This document shows positions 8,743-20,639 of a stretch of DNA of 64,000 nt, piece after piece; position 1 is the first letter of the stretch, and every line of letters begins with the position of its first letter. The DNA lies in NCBI RefSeq assembly GCF_030272615.1, contig NC_081405.1, forward strand, positions 310,697,235 to 310,761,234, in the 5' to 3' direction. The translations under genes were made by a program, and so were the position numbers. The DNA comes from Cryptomeria japonica. Lineage: Eukaryota > Streptophyta > Pinopsida > Cupressales > Cupressaceae. The notes below the pieces were generated by a model. It was not told the origin of the DNA. It saw nothing but the letters and a program-made list of their open reading frames with translations, and searched no databases.

Positions 8743-11700
8743 ATGAGTTTTACAACAATAAGCCCTACTTACACTATTCCCATTAGACGAAGCCGTAGAA
8801 TTAAGTCTTTCCGAGGTTTAACTACCGAGGAGATGGAACCTAATTTGAATAGCCTTTTTAACGAGGACATGGGTAATTCCTCTAATCCTCCTAATGATGA
8901 AGAAGCTCTCCATGAGGTTTCTGTAGAACAACTTTCGAAATTGGATAACCAATTTGACGATTTTCACTAATGGATGTCTCATGAGTATCCCGATAGTCAA
9001 GCTCTTCCTTTAATTGAGGGCCTAAAACATATGCTTCAAAGTGATAAGAATGGAATTGATATTTTGCGTGGTATTGCACACATTGTGGATTCGAATGTGA
9101 TGCCTATGAAGAGTTGTGCCGAATCTTTAGGTTATACACAACCTCCTACTCAAGTCAATCATTCTATTCCTTTGACAACTCCTATTGCTAGCATACCTAC
9201 CTTTACATCAAACATAATGACTACTTCTATACAAGACATTCCCCCTGTGATCACTAGTCATGGGGGCAATCCTTCCTCTTCAATTAACCCTCTTCCTTCA
9301 TTCAATCCAACTTCTTCATTCATTCCTTCAATGAGTGTTCCTATTATATCTCCACAAATGAACATGACGCAAGGGGGCAATTCATTCAACCATTCCATTC
9401 CTCCTTGTAGTGTTCCTCCTGTCCAATCATCTCCTATGACTAATTATCATAGAGTCCCACCACCTTACTCTCTACCTTCTTTCAATAACATAACACCTCC
9501 ATCACAATCTAACACATCTAATATGAATTCTTCAACTGAAGCGACCATTAACAATCTTGCACAAACTGTCTCTTCTTTACAGCAACAAATTGCCTCTATG
9601 AATCAATCTAAGTTTAGTGTGCCCACATTTGATGTTGCGAGCCCACTTTCTCTTGACATTGTTCGAGATATCCCTCCTAAACATGTTGAAATCCCACATT
9701 TGGAACTTTATAATGTTAAAGGTGATCCTCTAACACATGTTAAGACATTTCAAACAATATGTACCGATTTTGCTTATGACCAAAGGTTGCTTGCAAAACT
9801 GTTTACTAGAACATTAAGAGACAAAGCCCTACAATGGTATTGCTCGTTGCCTTCTTATTCTATTACTTCTTTTGAACAACTTGCAAATGCTTTCATTCAA
9901 CAATTTCAAAATAATATAAGTCCTAAAGTTACTTTGATTGATTTAATGCATTGTAAACAAGGTGTTAAAGAAAAAGTGACTGATTTCATTGGTAGATATA
10001 AACATTTGTATGCTCAAATTTCTTTTCCAGTGCCTGACAATGATATTCAAAGAATCTTTATTTCTAATTTACGAAAAGATATTCGAGACAAACTTCTATT
10101 TTTTGAGTTTACTTCTTTCCAACAGTTGTGTGCAACTCTTCACAATTATCAACTGACTGTGAGTCAAATGGAACAATCACATCCTATGGCTCCGAGTGAT
10201 AAGGGTGATAGCAGTCAACAACCATTTGGGAAGTTTAAACCGAACAGAGATTCCATCAAATTCAATGAAAACATCATCAACAACAATGTGAATGCAGCAT
10301 CAGGTGTGCCCCCTATTTCTAAATTTTTCAAGAAAGAAAGAAAGTATACTCCTTTGAATGAATCATTGCATAGTATTATGAATAAGTTATTGGAACAAAA
10401 TGTGCTTACTCTTCCTCCTATAAGGCAAATTGATCCTGCAAAGATTACTTCACCTTATTTTGATAACAAATCTTTTTGTCAATTTCATCGTCAACCTGGG
10501 CATGATACTGAAAAATGTTTTTCTTTAAAGGGTAAAATTCAAGATTTGATTGATAATAATACTATCTCTGTTTCTGGAGTGAATGATAAAGGCAACACAT
10601 CTGTAGCTCCTCCTAACCAAAATCTTCAGATTTTAACTGATCCATTACCTTCTCATACCTCTAATGTGATTGAGGCTAATGATTCCTCTCTCTCATCTGA
10701 TGGTCTTGTGTCTATGACTCCGAATGTGATTAACTTTGTAGAGCAGCAAGAAAACCCTAAAGAACCTTCCATCACATTTGATTCTAGTGAAACCATTAGG
10801 GCACCTAATGGTCCTTTATACATAGTTGCAAAAGTCAAGAATACACCTTGCCGTGGAGTGCTTATTGATCCTTCATGCATGGTTAATGTTATTACTGAAG
10901 AATTCCTTTTTACTTTGCAATTGAATCAAGTGATCTATGACAAAACAGATGTGGTTGTGAAATTATTTGATGCATTTTCTTCTCCTGCAATTGGTTCTAT
11001 TACATTACCTATTGAAGTCCATAACAAATCCCTTGATGTGAACTTTTCTATTATCCCTTCATCCGAACAATTTCGTGTGAAGCTTGGCTATCCTTGGCTA
11101 TCTTCCATGAAAGCTATTGCTTCTCCTATTCATAAGTGTTTGAAATTTCCCCATAATGGTGAAGTTGTTACTGTCAATCATAGTCTCTTTAAACCAGCTG
11201 AAAGAACTTCTAGTGTTCCTATTGATTACTTTTGGCCTAAACAATTCCAATCTCTTCCTCCGCGAAGTGATCATCTTTTCAAATCTTATCAAAAGTGGAA
11301 AACAGATATGATCCTATCTTTAAGTGAACCTAGAACACCTAAACTTGACATTCCTATCATTCTTGAGAAGGAAGTTCTTCCTTTGAAAGATAAAACTAAT
11401 GTCTTTCCTCAAGAAGATTCTCAACCCATCCCTATGGATGTGACTATGTCTATGCCTAATAAACCTTCTAAAAGTAGACCTATACCTCCTCGTCATGATG
11501 GACTTGGTCTTCTTCCTAAACCAAAAATTCCTCCTTTATATGGAGCAGTTCCTCCTCCTTCTTTTTATAGAGAGAAGAGACCTTCTTCTTCTCCTATTAT
11601 CCAGCCTAAGAGACCACAACCTAAACACCCAAGTGATAAGGATGAGAACATTCCTCCTCCTCAATCTTCTCTACTTCCTACTAAGACTAGACGAAATCGT

Positions 11701-12168
11701 TCTGCACGTGAACGCCGACGAAAGCGTCATCTTAGGGCTCAAGCAGCTGCCTCTCAAACTTTGCAATCTCCAAAAACACCTTCAACAAGCATTATTCCAT
11801 TTTCTCCAAAATCTCCTAAACATAAGATGCATGATGGTCTTGATCCTGTGCGAGTTAAAGATCCTATTTTTATAAATCTTGATGATGCTATAGATGAAAA
11901 TGTTATTCATAATGAACATGTTACTCCTCTTGCTTCTGATAATGAATATGAACTTGTTGATATTGATAACCATTTATCTAATGAATTTTCTAAAGCACTT
12001 ATCCTAGCTCCTAGACAAGAACAATGTGGCTCGGAACATGAACATAGCCCTTGTTTGGATCTTGTGATAGCTCCATCTGCTGTGTTGGATGTTCCTCCTC
12101 TAGCATGTTCCCTACCTTCCCGAAACATTGATCAGCAAGATCGGGGGGTAGATGACGTGCTAGACTAG
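8743..12168 (+). pseudogene. gag: Gag / protease-like polyprotein of inner element, one in-frame stop
   Basis: A single frame from ATG at 8743 through 12168, broken only by TAA at 8968-8970; the part after it (ATG 8974) is 1064 codons. Counting from 8974: Pro/Ser-rich N-terminal region; Retrotrans_gag core at about 239-400 (starts IPHLELYNVKGDP; includes QWYCSLP); zinc motif C-x2-H-x5-H-x4-C (CQFHRQPGHDTEKC) at about 502; aspartic-protease-like fold at about 609-735 (GVLID...VNVI, then LGYPWLSSMKAIAS and LKFPHNG) whose catalytic triplet reads Asp-Pro-Ser instead of Asp-Ser/Thr-Gly; a Pro-rich segment; an Arg-rich motif TRRNRSARERRRKR at about 905; and an acidic tail. There is no pol. It would form the particle and bind RNA; protease activity is doubtful. 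The frame is remarkably open for a dead element. Confidence 0.88.
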
Positions 12169-12912
12169 TTACATTAGCATAGCAGATTCTCTCCTCCTCT
12201 CTTTTGTTACTTCTTCTATATGTTATTCTCATTCTTCTATTTGTTGTCCTTAGTGTTGTCTACTTGAGGATGATGCAAAGCATTGAGATCTCTTTTGGTC
12301 TCTCTCATGTTGATTCAAAAGACACATGTGTTCCCTTCTTCTAGGTGACTTTCCTTGATTGGGGAATGAAGAACAATTATGCATACATACATATGATATA
12401 TATACATGACTTATCATACAGCATACTGACCCCGAGGAAAGCGAAGTCACCTTGTGCTTTGTGTTTTGTATCTATTATCCTTGGGTTTATCTCACACTTG
12501 GGGGCTAAATCTTTGTGATAACGTGCTCCTTTCCCTTCTTATCTCTTATGTGTATCACTACGTTAAAACAATCACCCCCGTTGAGGCGTGTGCGATCGCT
12601 TTAATGTAGGGGGGCATACATCCTGTCTATCCTTTCGAGATACTTGAAAATTTCTTGGCGAACTTAGCTTTGCCTTGAAAATTTTTGGTATTTCTTTTGC
12701 ATGACTCATAGTGAGGGAACCTTACTACTGACAGTCATGGTTCTCCCTCGTGATCTTCCCTTTTACTTTGTCAATCGAAGTCGTAAGATCCTTAGTCCAC
12801 TGGGGGCTTGGTGTATCTTGCCTCCTTGACGTGGTGAAAGTCTTTCAATGTTGTTTCCTTGTACTTTACCGGAAGTATGAGCATACATACTCCCGCTAAA
12901 GTGGGGGCTAAA
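12169..12912 (+). other. 3' untranslated region and polypurine tract of inner element
   Basis: 744 bp without a credible product. It contains several GGGGGC(T/A) motifs. The last 15 bp (AAAGTGGGGGCTAA, about 12898-12911) form the polypurine tract that primes plus-strand synthesis, directly next to the 3' LTR at 12913. Small minus-strand frames here have no features. Confidence 0.7.
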
Positions 12913-14172
12913 TGTAGCGTCCTAAAATTGTGACACTTGCAATTTTGACTGCATTTCAGTCTTCACGATGGCGATGCAACACGGAACCTAAATGGAGACC
13001 CCAAAACCTGATTACGACACTAAAAACTGCATTTTTTAGCACCCTGGCCTGAACCTCCTTTGCACCCTGTTGTCTCGAGAGGTGGGACCAGAGCGCCCAG
13101 CGCCCTGGTCCTTCAGGACCAGGGTGCCCTGGTCCCCCAGGACCATGGCGCCCAGGTCCCTGGGCCTATTTTGGGCCCGGTCTCTTATGGGGTCTCGGGT
13201 CTTTTTGTTTGCAAATTGGAAAATAAACTTTCCTGGTCGGCCTAAGGTCAGGAAAATCAGTCTTTTAACCCTAATTGGCAAGTATATAAACTACATTTTT
13301 CCTCTCTCATTGAGAGATATACATACATGATAGAAAAAAGCGTGGAAACTATACTCAAGCATTCAAGCATTCAAGCATTCCTTCAAGCAATTGATCATTT
13401 CAAGTCTCCATTCAAGGCTAAGTGTTGCATTCAAGACAAGGATTCAACCATTGAAGAGGAGATCACTTACTACATGCTACATACAACATACAACAAACAA
13501 CAACATCTATACCTTCGCACATAAGGATACAAACATCCTTACAACAAGGTATTAGTACTTGTTTTACATTACATACATTTACATTTACAGCATTTCTCAT
13601 TTCTTGGTTAATTCCAAAAAATGGGGTTTGACCTAAAGGAAAACCCCTAATCCCTAACCCCCTAATCGTCTTCGCTTTTCTGTGTGTAGGTTGCAGGTAT
13701 GCGGCTGAAATTGAATATCTGGAATCCTTGTGCAGAGACAAATAGATCCCCCTTTGTTTCGCGGATTTTTCGGAGGACTGTGGCACCGGGCGCCATCGTC
13801 CCGTCAACTTTTGCTCAAATTTGCAGGACAGCGCCGTATCGACATTTTACTGCTAATTCCAGGTCCGCAGCTTCATCCTATATCCCTAACTCAGTTTATA
13901 AGTGAATCTTTCTCACTTTCTATGCATGGCTAGCTTAATTCTTCTATCAACATTCTTTACAAAAGAGGGTAGCCTTGCTATCTTAACCCTTGAAACTCAT
14001 TTAGAATCCAATCTTGCATTGTGTGGGATTGGATCTTGGGGTTTCAACCCCTCTTTTGAATGTAAAGTCTCCCTTACGTGAAAACCATCAACCCTAGCGA
14101 CCTCCCTTCTCTCTCCTCGGAGTTGGAAGAGGGGAGAGCAACTAGGGTTCAATTGCGATTTTCCGCTTTACA
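12913..14172 (+). repeat. 3' LTR of inner element
   Basis: 1260 bp, colinear with the 5' LTR (6287-7560). Differences include two 7-bp losses inside the second and third U3 hairpin units and scattered substitutions such as CCGTGG to CTGTGG in the R/U5 dyad (13775-13801). TATA box at about 13283; intron-like segment 13549-13689. Confidence 0.93.
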
Positions 14173-14356
14173 GAAATTAAAATTTTGTCTTTCACAAGAT
14201 TAATTTCCTAAAAATGATAGGGTTTCGATGCAATTAACCTCTAAAATTTGCAAATAGATCAAACTTGGAAACAAATTTTTGAAATTTAAATTGCATTTAA
14301 TCAAATCTAATAATGAGAATTCAAATTTTATTTATACGACGTCAGATTCACCAAAA
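14173..14356 (-). other. Leader start and primer-binding site of outer element
   Basis: On the minus strand this is the PBS (TGGTGAATCTGACGTCGTA, from 14353 leftward) followed by leader sequence matching the inner leader at 7630-7740, for example TTTTAGAGGTTAATTGCAT in both. It ends at the target duplication GAAAT (14173-14177), where the inner element cut the leader. Confidence 0.8.
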
Positions 14357-15517
14357 TATAAAGTGGAAAATTGGATCCTAGTGACTCCCCACATAGGAGA
14401 GAGAAAGGAAGTCACTAGGATGATTTTCGTTTGGAGGAAATTTGCATTCAAAAGAGGAGTTTGAATCCACTAGATCCAAATAAGGGAAACAAGGATGTGA
14501 ATTCCAAGTGGATTGTAAGGGTTGAAGTGTGATTTACCCTCTTTTGTAAATGAGAAATTTGACTTGTTGACTATGTAGAAAAGAGAGATAAAATGAGTGA
14601 AATGAGGAGCTATCGGTTTAGGATCGTGATGTAACTTCAGATCTGAGATATTTAGAGTGATATGGATCTGCCCTATGAATTTGAGGAAAAGTTATCAGGA
14701 TTGTGCTAAAAGTGTCCACTGTCCTCCAAAAAATCCTTGAAATGAAAAGGGTTCTTTGGCCTCTCTAAATTAAGTCTAGATTTGAAATATGCAGTTGCGC
14801 ACCTATAACCTACACATAGAAAAGAAGTGAAGAGGGGTTGTGGTTGAGGAATAAACCTTGAAAGAAAGTAATTGCAAATTCTTTAGTGTAAACAATGAAA
14901 ATGTATACCTTGTAGATTTGCAATTTGTTGATGATGGTTGCTTTACTTCTTCAATGTAATCACAAATGTTGCATGAAATGGCATGTAACATGACAAAACC
15001 CTAAGACACACATATGCTTGCAAATTAATGTTGTAAATGTTGCTCCAATAGATTAATGAAGAAGACACATGAAGAAGAAGACTTGAATTCTTGAACTTCG
15101 ACTATCGTGTATTTCGTGTATATTTCCTCCTTTGTATATTTTGTCTATGCAAATGAGAAGACTAACTCCCTTTTATACATGCCTCAAAGAATTAATTCAT
15201 CTCACCAAAGGCCGACATTGGGGAGATTTGGAATCCCGAAATGTAGATAGGACCTGAGGGACCTATCTTGGGGCCACCCTAAGAGGGGGGATAGGGGCGC
15301 CACATCCCTGTCCTAGGGGGAACAAGAGTTCCATGACCCTGTCTTGCCCTATCTTGGGGTCCGAACAAGATCCTGAGGCCATCTTAGGGCTTAAACAAGG
15401 AGAGGTTTGAGGTTAAAATGCAGAGAGAATTCCTAGTTGGGAAGGAAGATGTTGTCGCCAAGGTGAGGACCTCAAATGTGGTTAAAATTGCTAGGGTCGC
15501 AATTTTATGACACTACA
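14357..15517 (-). repeat. 5' LTR of outer element
   Basis: 1161 bp. On the minus strand it begins TGTAGTGTCATAAAATTGCG (inner LTR: TGTAGCGTCCTAAAATTGCG) and ends CCACTTTATA (inner: CCGCTTTACA, so the terminal CA has become TA). It carries TATAAAAGGGAG near 15175-15165, a GC-rich U3 zone with GGCGCC near 15300, and the intron-like segment 14908-14810 (donor CTACAAG|GTATAC, acceptor CTATGTGTAG|G). It diverges strongly from the inner LTR except at the ends, TATA and intron borders. The flank after 15517 (TCTAC...) belongs to the host element (copy 1). Confidence 0.8.
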
Positions 15518-15568
15518 TCTACATGACAAATAATAAGAATGTATCAAACTTGAGGAAAAACTAGATAT

Positions 15569-16366
15569 ATGAGGAAAGAGATGAAAGAGGCAAAGGATCA
15601 AATTAACAAAGGTCTAAATCTTAAAGGAGGAACTAAAGTGCTCTATGCGATGCTTAATGCTCAGAAGAAAAACAAAGATAAAGGTGGACTTGGATTTGAA
15701 AATGATGAAATTTCTAAGATTTTTAGTAAAGAAGGCAAAGGAAAGGAAAATGTCAAGGATGAATTGAAAGACAAAAACAAATATCAGCAAGGTTTCATTC
15801 CGGTCCAAAACAAGAAGATTGACAAAAGGACTACCTTGCTCAAACTAGGTATCCATCAAAATTTAATGGTAACTATTTTTCATACAATAAATTTGGACAT
15901 AAAGCTAGTGAATGTAAAAGTCAAATCAGATATTAGTCATTTAATGGTCAATGCTACACTTGTAATAAGTTTGGACATATGGAAAAAGAGTGTAGAAGTA
16001 GGATGGTATGGAATGGATATGTGAATATAGGTTATGGTAGAAATGTTTATCTATTCAATGGATATTATTATATGCTTGCAACAAATTTGGGTACAAGGCT
16101 ATAAAGTGCAGGTCAAACATCAAAAGAAATGGAAATAGTAAAAACAAGGTCTGATTTGTTATAATTACAATAAAATTGGACACAATACTAGGTTCTATAA
16201 AGGAAAGAATGAAAAGACCATTGGTTTGGTAAACAGTTTAGATGTTAATGAAGAAACGGAAATGATGAAGATGACATGGGTTAAGAAATTAGAAGAAAAC
16301 ATGGAAGAGAAGGGTGAAGATGTGTTTGCACCCTCTGTTAGCACATATTCCTCTTCTGGTAACTAG
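15569..16366 (+). pseudogene. Gag with CCHC zinc knuckles, copy 1 (decayed)
   Basis: The open 151-codon frame contains KGGLGFENDE, the segment that precedes the zinc knuckles in copia-type Gag. A frameshift near 15875 must be crossed, after which YNKFGHKASEC and a full knuckle CYTCNKFGHMEKEC (about 15954-15995) appear, then further FNGYYY-type spacers with broken knuckles. The end reads YSSSGN-stop (16364-16366), the same C-terminus as copy 2. The product would have packaged element RNA. The N-terminal coiled-coil part is missing, cut by the outer element insertion. Multiple stops and shifts make it non-functional. Confidence 0.65.
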
Positions 16367-17045
16367 ATAGTATGCACTATCTGAGGGGGAGAGCGAAATG
16401 AAGATATTATGCCCCCCTTGTGGTTTAGATGTTGAATCATATTTAGCATGGAAAAAGTTTTGAAGGTGTTTCCAAATATTTCCCAATGGTTTTGTTGGTC
16501 TGCAACATTGTTTATAAAAAGTGATAAAATAGAGTATCAGCTTTATGAGTAGTAATGGTAAAATGCATTAATGATTGCTTAACCCTAAGTAGGTGAATTC
16601 AACAGATAAATGGTCATTTTAAAATCATTTCAAACACTTGTTATCTTTCTATTTTGAGATCTCTTATGTGTGAGCAAGTTGCTTGTGTGATCAATGTGTT
16701 TGACGTACTTTTCTTGCAAACCCTAAGTTCTCTATGATTTTTTTGAGAAGGTTAAATAGCAACTCTGATTGTTGTAGATCCTAAGTTGAAGCCATGATCC
16801 ATGTTCAACCCATATCTATATGTGGAAATCGTGAGAGACAAAGAAGGTACATTCTCAAGGGTTCTAATTAACTGTGTTTACGCCAAAGATATGAGGGTGT
16901 AAATTCATGTTGAGCTAAAGAGGTCAATCATTTGAAGTTTCATAATATTTAGGACAAGTTAACTAAAGTAGATATGACTACATTCAAGGAGCAGTATAAG
17001 AACATTTATGTGATGGGGTTGAATGTGTGGAAGGATTTCCTTGGT
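16367..17045 (+). other. Spacer between Gag and ORF2 of copy 1, no gene seen
   Basis: Corresponds to the roughly 280-bp spacer of copy 2 but is longer and degraded. A purine run GAGGGGGAGAGCGAAATGAAG sits at about 16381-16401, and the CDS-like sense reappears only near 16930-17050. No promoter or RNA gene recognised. Confidence 0.4.
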
Positions 17046-19192
17046 TTTAGCTAATAAGAAGAATAGATTAAGATTATTTTGAGTCGGGTTCATGAGGACA
17101 TCATGTATTTGGACAAACCCTACAAGATAACTAGGGATGTCATTAGGGAATTGACCCGTATGTGTTCCACTAGTACCATTTTGAAGAAGAAGATCATGAA
17201 GAATGACATTGTTGTAGTGTTGACTAGTGCAAAGTCAGGTGCACGGGAAATGACAGTTGAAGATATTGTTGATCCAAGCATCAACTATGTGAAGAAGATT
17301 CTAGCATACAAGATTTACTATCAGAATTGGGAGGGTCCTACCACTGCTATAACCATTTACACTACACATTAGATGGTGGTTGTCAAAGAGAGATTCGACA
17401 TATGTGAGCTAATGAGGCATAAATTGTTGGAGAACCTGGAAAGAATGAAGAAAATTAAGTACCAATTTAGATATGGATCTTTGATTATATGTTTGGCATT
17501 CTTGTTTACGAAAGAACTTTCAGGAGCTAAAAATCACATATGGGATAACTTTTCCCATAGAAATAAAGATTAGGTAATATATATTAGGAGTTTTGGAATT
17601 GATAATAAGCAATACAATACATTATATTCTAGTTGGTTTAAGAATTTGCAACCCACTATGCAAGAAAGAGAAAGGTTTCCTTTGGATGTGGTCTGAAAGT
17701 ATAGGGATGTGTTTACACTTTGTGTAGGTAGAAAAAAATGTTATATTGAGGCTATTTATCCAAGGACTACATGGATTTTAGAGATACCCTATGAGGTATC
17801 TACAAAAGAAATTGAGAAACATATTTCTACAATGATACATTTGTTGGTTGATCCAAATGAAACTAGATTTGGTGCAATTGGAAAAATTGAAGCTAAGTTG
17901 AGGAAAGAAAAGGTGGACAAAGGACATGGTAAGAGAATGGAGAAGTTGTCCAAGAACATTGGACTTTCTCTGGTAGTAGAAGCATTTGGTGTGACTTATG
18001 TTGTGGGTTTAACTAGTCAAACACATATGAGGACAAGGTGTGTCTTTGCCTCCCCTCTGATAAAGATAGGTTTCTCCAAAACCTTGCCTAAGTCAATTAC
18101 AAGTGAAAAGAAGGAACCAAGGTGAAATAGAAGGAGCTACTAGAAAGAATGATTATCTAGAGCCTGAGGTAGAAAAAGTAGAGAGCAATAGCTTGGGTGA
18201 AGATGTACAGAAGGAGAAATTTTATATCAGGACAAGGTCCAAAGGGACTAAGGTCAAAGAAGAAGAGGAAGAGGATATAGTGCCTCTTGTCAAAAGAAAG
18301 AGATCATTTGTCACTCCAGAAGTGACCCCCAGAAAGAAAATAAAATAAGCTAAGAAGAAAGTATCATCAAAAACTAAGGAGAAGAAAGAACAAAACCTTG
18401 AAAATGATCCAAATTATGTCTTTGGATCTAGATAGTTTAATAAATGCAATATTTGAATATGATCCATTAGGATCCACTGTTGAGATGTATTTGAGTGCAT
18501 CTTTGACAAATAAGGAGAAGATTGAGAAAGCAATAATCAGATTTATAATTGTTTATAACCAATCTATTGATGATATTTAGGATAAGTTACCTCAAGAGTT
18601 ATTGGAACTATCAACAAATAATAGAAAGGATGCAATAATGAATGAAACAAACATAAGGACATGAGAAATTGATATGGTTATTAGTATATTGTCAAAAGAA
18701 GAGAGAGCTAAGATAAATCAAGTGTTAAACATAAGATTCCTGATGAAGGCAAGAGTTAATATAATCATGGGAGGAGATCCAAAAGACATTAAGAGGATAA
18801 CAAAGCAAACAAAGGATTAAGCAATGGAGGCTAGATGGGAATACATAAGGTTACCTTACCTTATTCCTTGTAAAAGAAAAACATTGAAAGAGGTATAAGA
18901 GAAATAAGTAGTGTGGTTGTTCCACAAGACAAAGGGGAAGAGCATAAAAAGGTGAATGTTGGTCTAGAGACTTTTTAGATGATCAATTAAATGTAGAGAA
19001 AAATTTGATGGAGTTTGTAGAAGACATTCTAGATGTATCCAAAGAAGAAAATGAGAAAGAGAATTTGGAGAAAGAAAGGAAAGAAGAAACAAAGAAGAAG
19101 GTTGATGAAGAAAAGAGAGAAAAATCTAATCAGAAGAAAGAAGAAAAGAAAGTAAGTCTAGAGAAGGTGAGTCTGGTGAAGAAGGAGAAGAT
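17046..19192 (+). pseudogene. Unknown second protein (ORF2) of the Gag+ORF2 element, copy 1
   Basis: A frame readable from about 17070 to 18125 with stops at 17370 (TAG), 17571 (TAG) and 17694 (TGA). It then shifts into the frame 18103-18348 and continues brokenly to 19192, ending in a Lys/Glu-rich charged stretch (19005-19192). The best conserved segment is SRVHEDIMYLDKPYKIT, matching SRVHGKFIWLDQPYKIT of copy 2. The C-terminal half is very basic and acidic, with KRKRSF and EEEEEDIV runs, suggesting a nucleic-acid or nuclear protein. I do not recognise the family with confidence; a distant relation to 'putative plant transposon protein' domains is possible. The copia element at 19193 cuts the frame. 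Confidence 0.55.
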
Positions 19193-20453
19193 TGTTAGGA
19201 TAACTGATGAACAACTGAGAGGGGTGGGGTAAATCAATTGTTAACAGATTATAACTTTTAATCCACAATAAAACCTTAAACAAATCAAGTACCAGTAAAG
19301 CACATACAGATGTCAGTAGGAACAGATACCGATAAACAATATAACTTAACAATTAACCAGATAATCAATGCAAAGCAGCCATACCACATAAAACCATGAT
19401 TTGTACGTGGAAAACCCAGAAAGGGAAAAACCACGGTGGGAAGCCTACCCACAGTCAGATGATACTTCTGTAGAAAGTATGTGTTACAATGAGGGGCCTA
19501 CACTTGCAGGAAGGCACACTGCCTAGAGCGTACTACTCATTACAAAAGAGTCTCACTGACTACAGAGAGGGTACAACCATCTCAAGATAAATGGACAACA
19601 ATCCAATAGACTAAAATGCTTGAAATAGCATCTACCATGCTTGATTATAGTCTCGGTTAAGCTCAGTGCCATAGGACTAAATCCACTTCTGAATCCAATT
19701 CGATCACCAATAATCGACCAACTCCACTGCCTGAATGATATTACAATATTTGCACATTACATTCCTTAATCATTACCTTTCCAATAACCATGATACTTTA
19801 CAAAGAGTTTCTACCTCTTATTTATACAAACCCTAAGGCCTAAACCGATTAGGTCGGCCACCTAAAGATATTATAATAAGATCATTACATAATTCAATTT
19901 ACAATGATATGCCATGTCAGATTAAGATCAAACCAATAATAACAAATCCATAAATCATCTTGAATTATCATGGTAACATGTAGAGTACATGTTAGCATGA
20001 TATCGGTCCATAACCTAGATAGGTACCGGACCTATTCTAGGTCTGCCACACTAAAGCAATGTCTTCAAGCAGTTGAAGCATGATCAAAGAACATCTTCAG
20101 CATCCTGAAATCCATGAAGAAGCTGCACCAACACCAATAATGCATTCTGTCACAATTCCTCAATGAAAGATTTGTTGGTAAAGCCTTAAACCAGTGCTGG
20201 TAAAGGTTTACCAGAGTGTATGATAGCATTTGATTACCAAGCCAATACCAACTGACCAAAACATACTCATTGAGCATCTTTACTAATCCAAACATGGCGG
20301 AAGTGTCCAACATATAGTCTCTTCTATCGGTAACACTAGATTTTCTACCGGTAACCAAAACTTGTTTGTCGGTAACCAACCATAACAGCTAGTATTGACA
20401 TCAATAACAAAACATCAATGCAATACATAATAAATTCATCCATAATGCCAACA
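19193..20453 (-). repeat. 3' LTR of the minus-strand copia element
   Basis: 1261 bp. On the minus strand it begins TGTTGGCATTATGG and ends TTATCCTAACA. U5 contains GGCCCC.CATTGTAA...CCCACCGTGG...GGTTTTCCACGT, a block also found in the LTRs at 51209-52381 and 60182-60884. The polypurine tract GCCAAAGGGGGAGAT lies at 20469-20455. Confidence 0.88.
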
Positions 20454-20639
20454 ATCTCCCCCTTTGGCATTGATGGCAACACTAGATGTGAAAAACATCT
20501 AAGTACCAAAAAATGCCAAACAAGTCTCTCCCTGTGGAATACAACCAACAATCAATAGCTCTCCCCCTGTGAATGATCTCTCTGTAAGGTTCTGAATGAT
20601 TTTTCACATTACTTTCACTCCCCCTTTGACATCAATTCC

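Larger units (their letters stand above)
6287..14172 (+). mobile_element. Complete gag-only (TR-GAG-like) LTR retrotransposon, inner element
   Basis: The element is 7886 bp. LTRs at 6287-7560 and 12913-14172 both start TGTAGCGTCCTAAAATTG and end TTTTCCGCTTTACA. A perfect 5-bp target duplication GAAAT lies at 6282-6286 and 14173-14177. A primer-binding-site-like TGG begins 3 bp after the 5' LTR, and a polypurine tract AAAGTGGGGGCTAA abuts the 3' LTR. The only coding region is a gag plus protease-like frame (8743-12168); reverse transcriptase, RNase H and integrase are absent. It must therefore be moved by enzymes supplied in trans. LTRs differ by a few percent by eye, mostly substitutions and two 7-bp losses, so insertion is old but younger than the outer element. 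Confidence 0.92.
4376..15517 (-). mobile_element. Outer gag-only LTR retrotransposon (minus strand), interrupted by the inner element
   Basis: On the minus strand the order is: 5' LTR (15517-14357), primer-binding site (14353 leftward), leader (14350-14173, then 6286 to about 5830), decayed gag-like frame (5825-4451) and a polypurine-like GGGGGCTTTTT (about 4391-4381). The leader pieces on both sides of 6287-14172 match consecutive parts of the inner element's own leader, which shows they were once joined and that the two elements are relatives. The expected 3' LTR is absent at 4375, where element A begins, so it should lie beyond the left edge. Orientation and nesting are well supported; the outer 3' end is inferred. 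Confidence 0.75.

Noticed and set aside
11495-11875. 126-codon frame overlapping the gag C-terminus
   Set aside because: It is an alternative frame of the Pro/Arg-rich extension. Leu-rich content comes from reading CCT/CTT runs out of frame.
15569-16366. Copy 1 Gag as part of the minus-strand outer element
   Set aside because: It is on the opposite strand, lies outside the outer LTR end at 15517, and matches copy 2 Gag at 61-62 kb.
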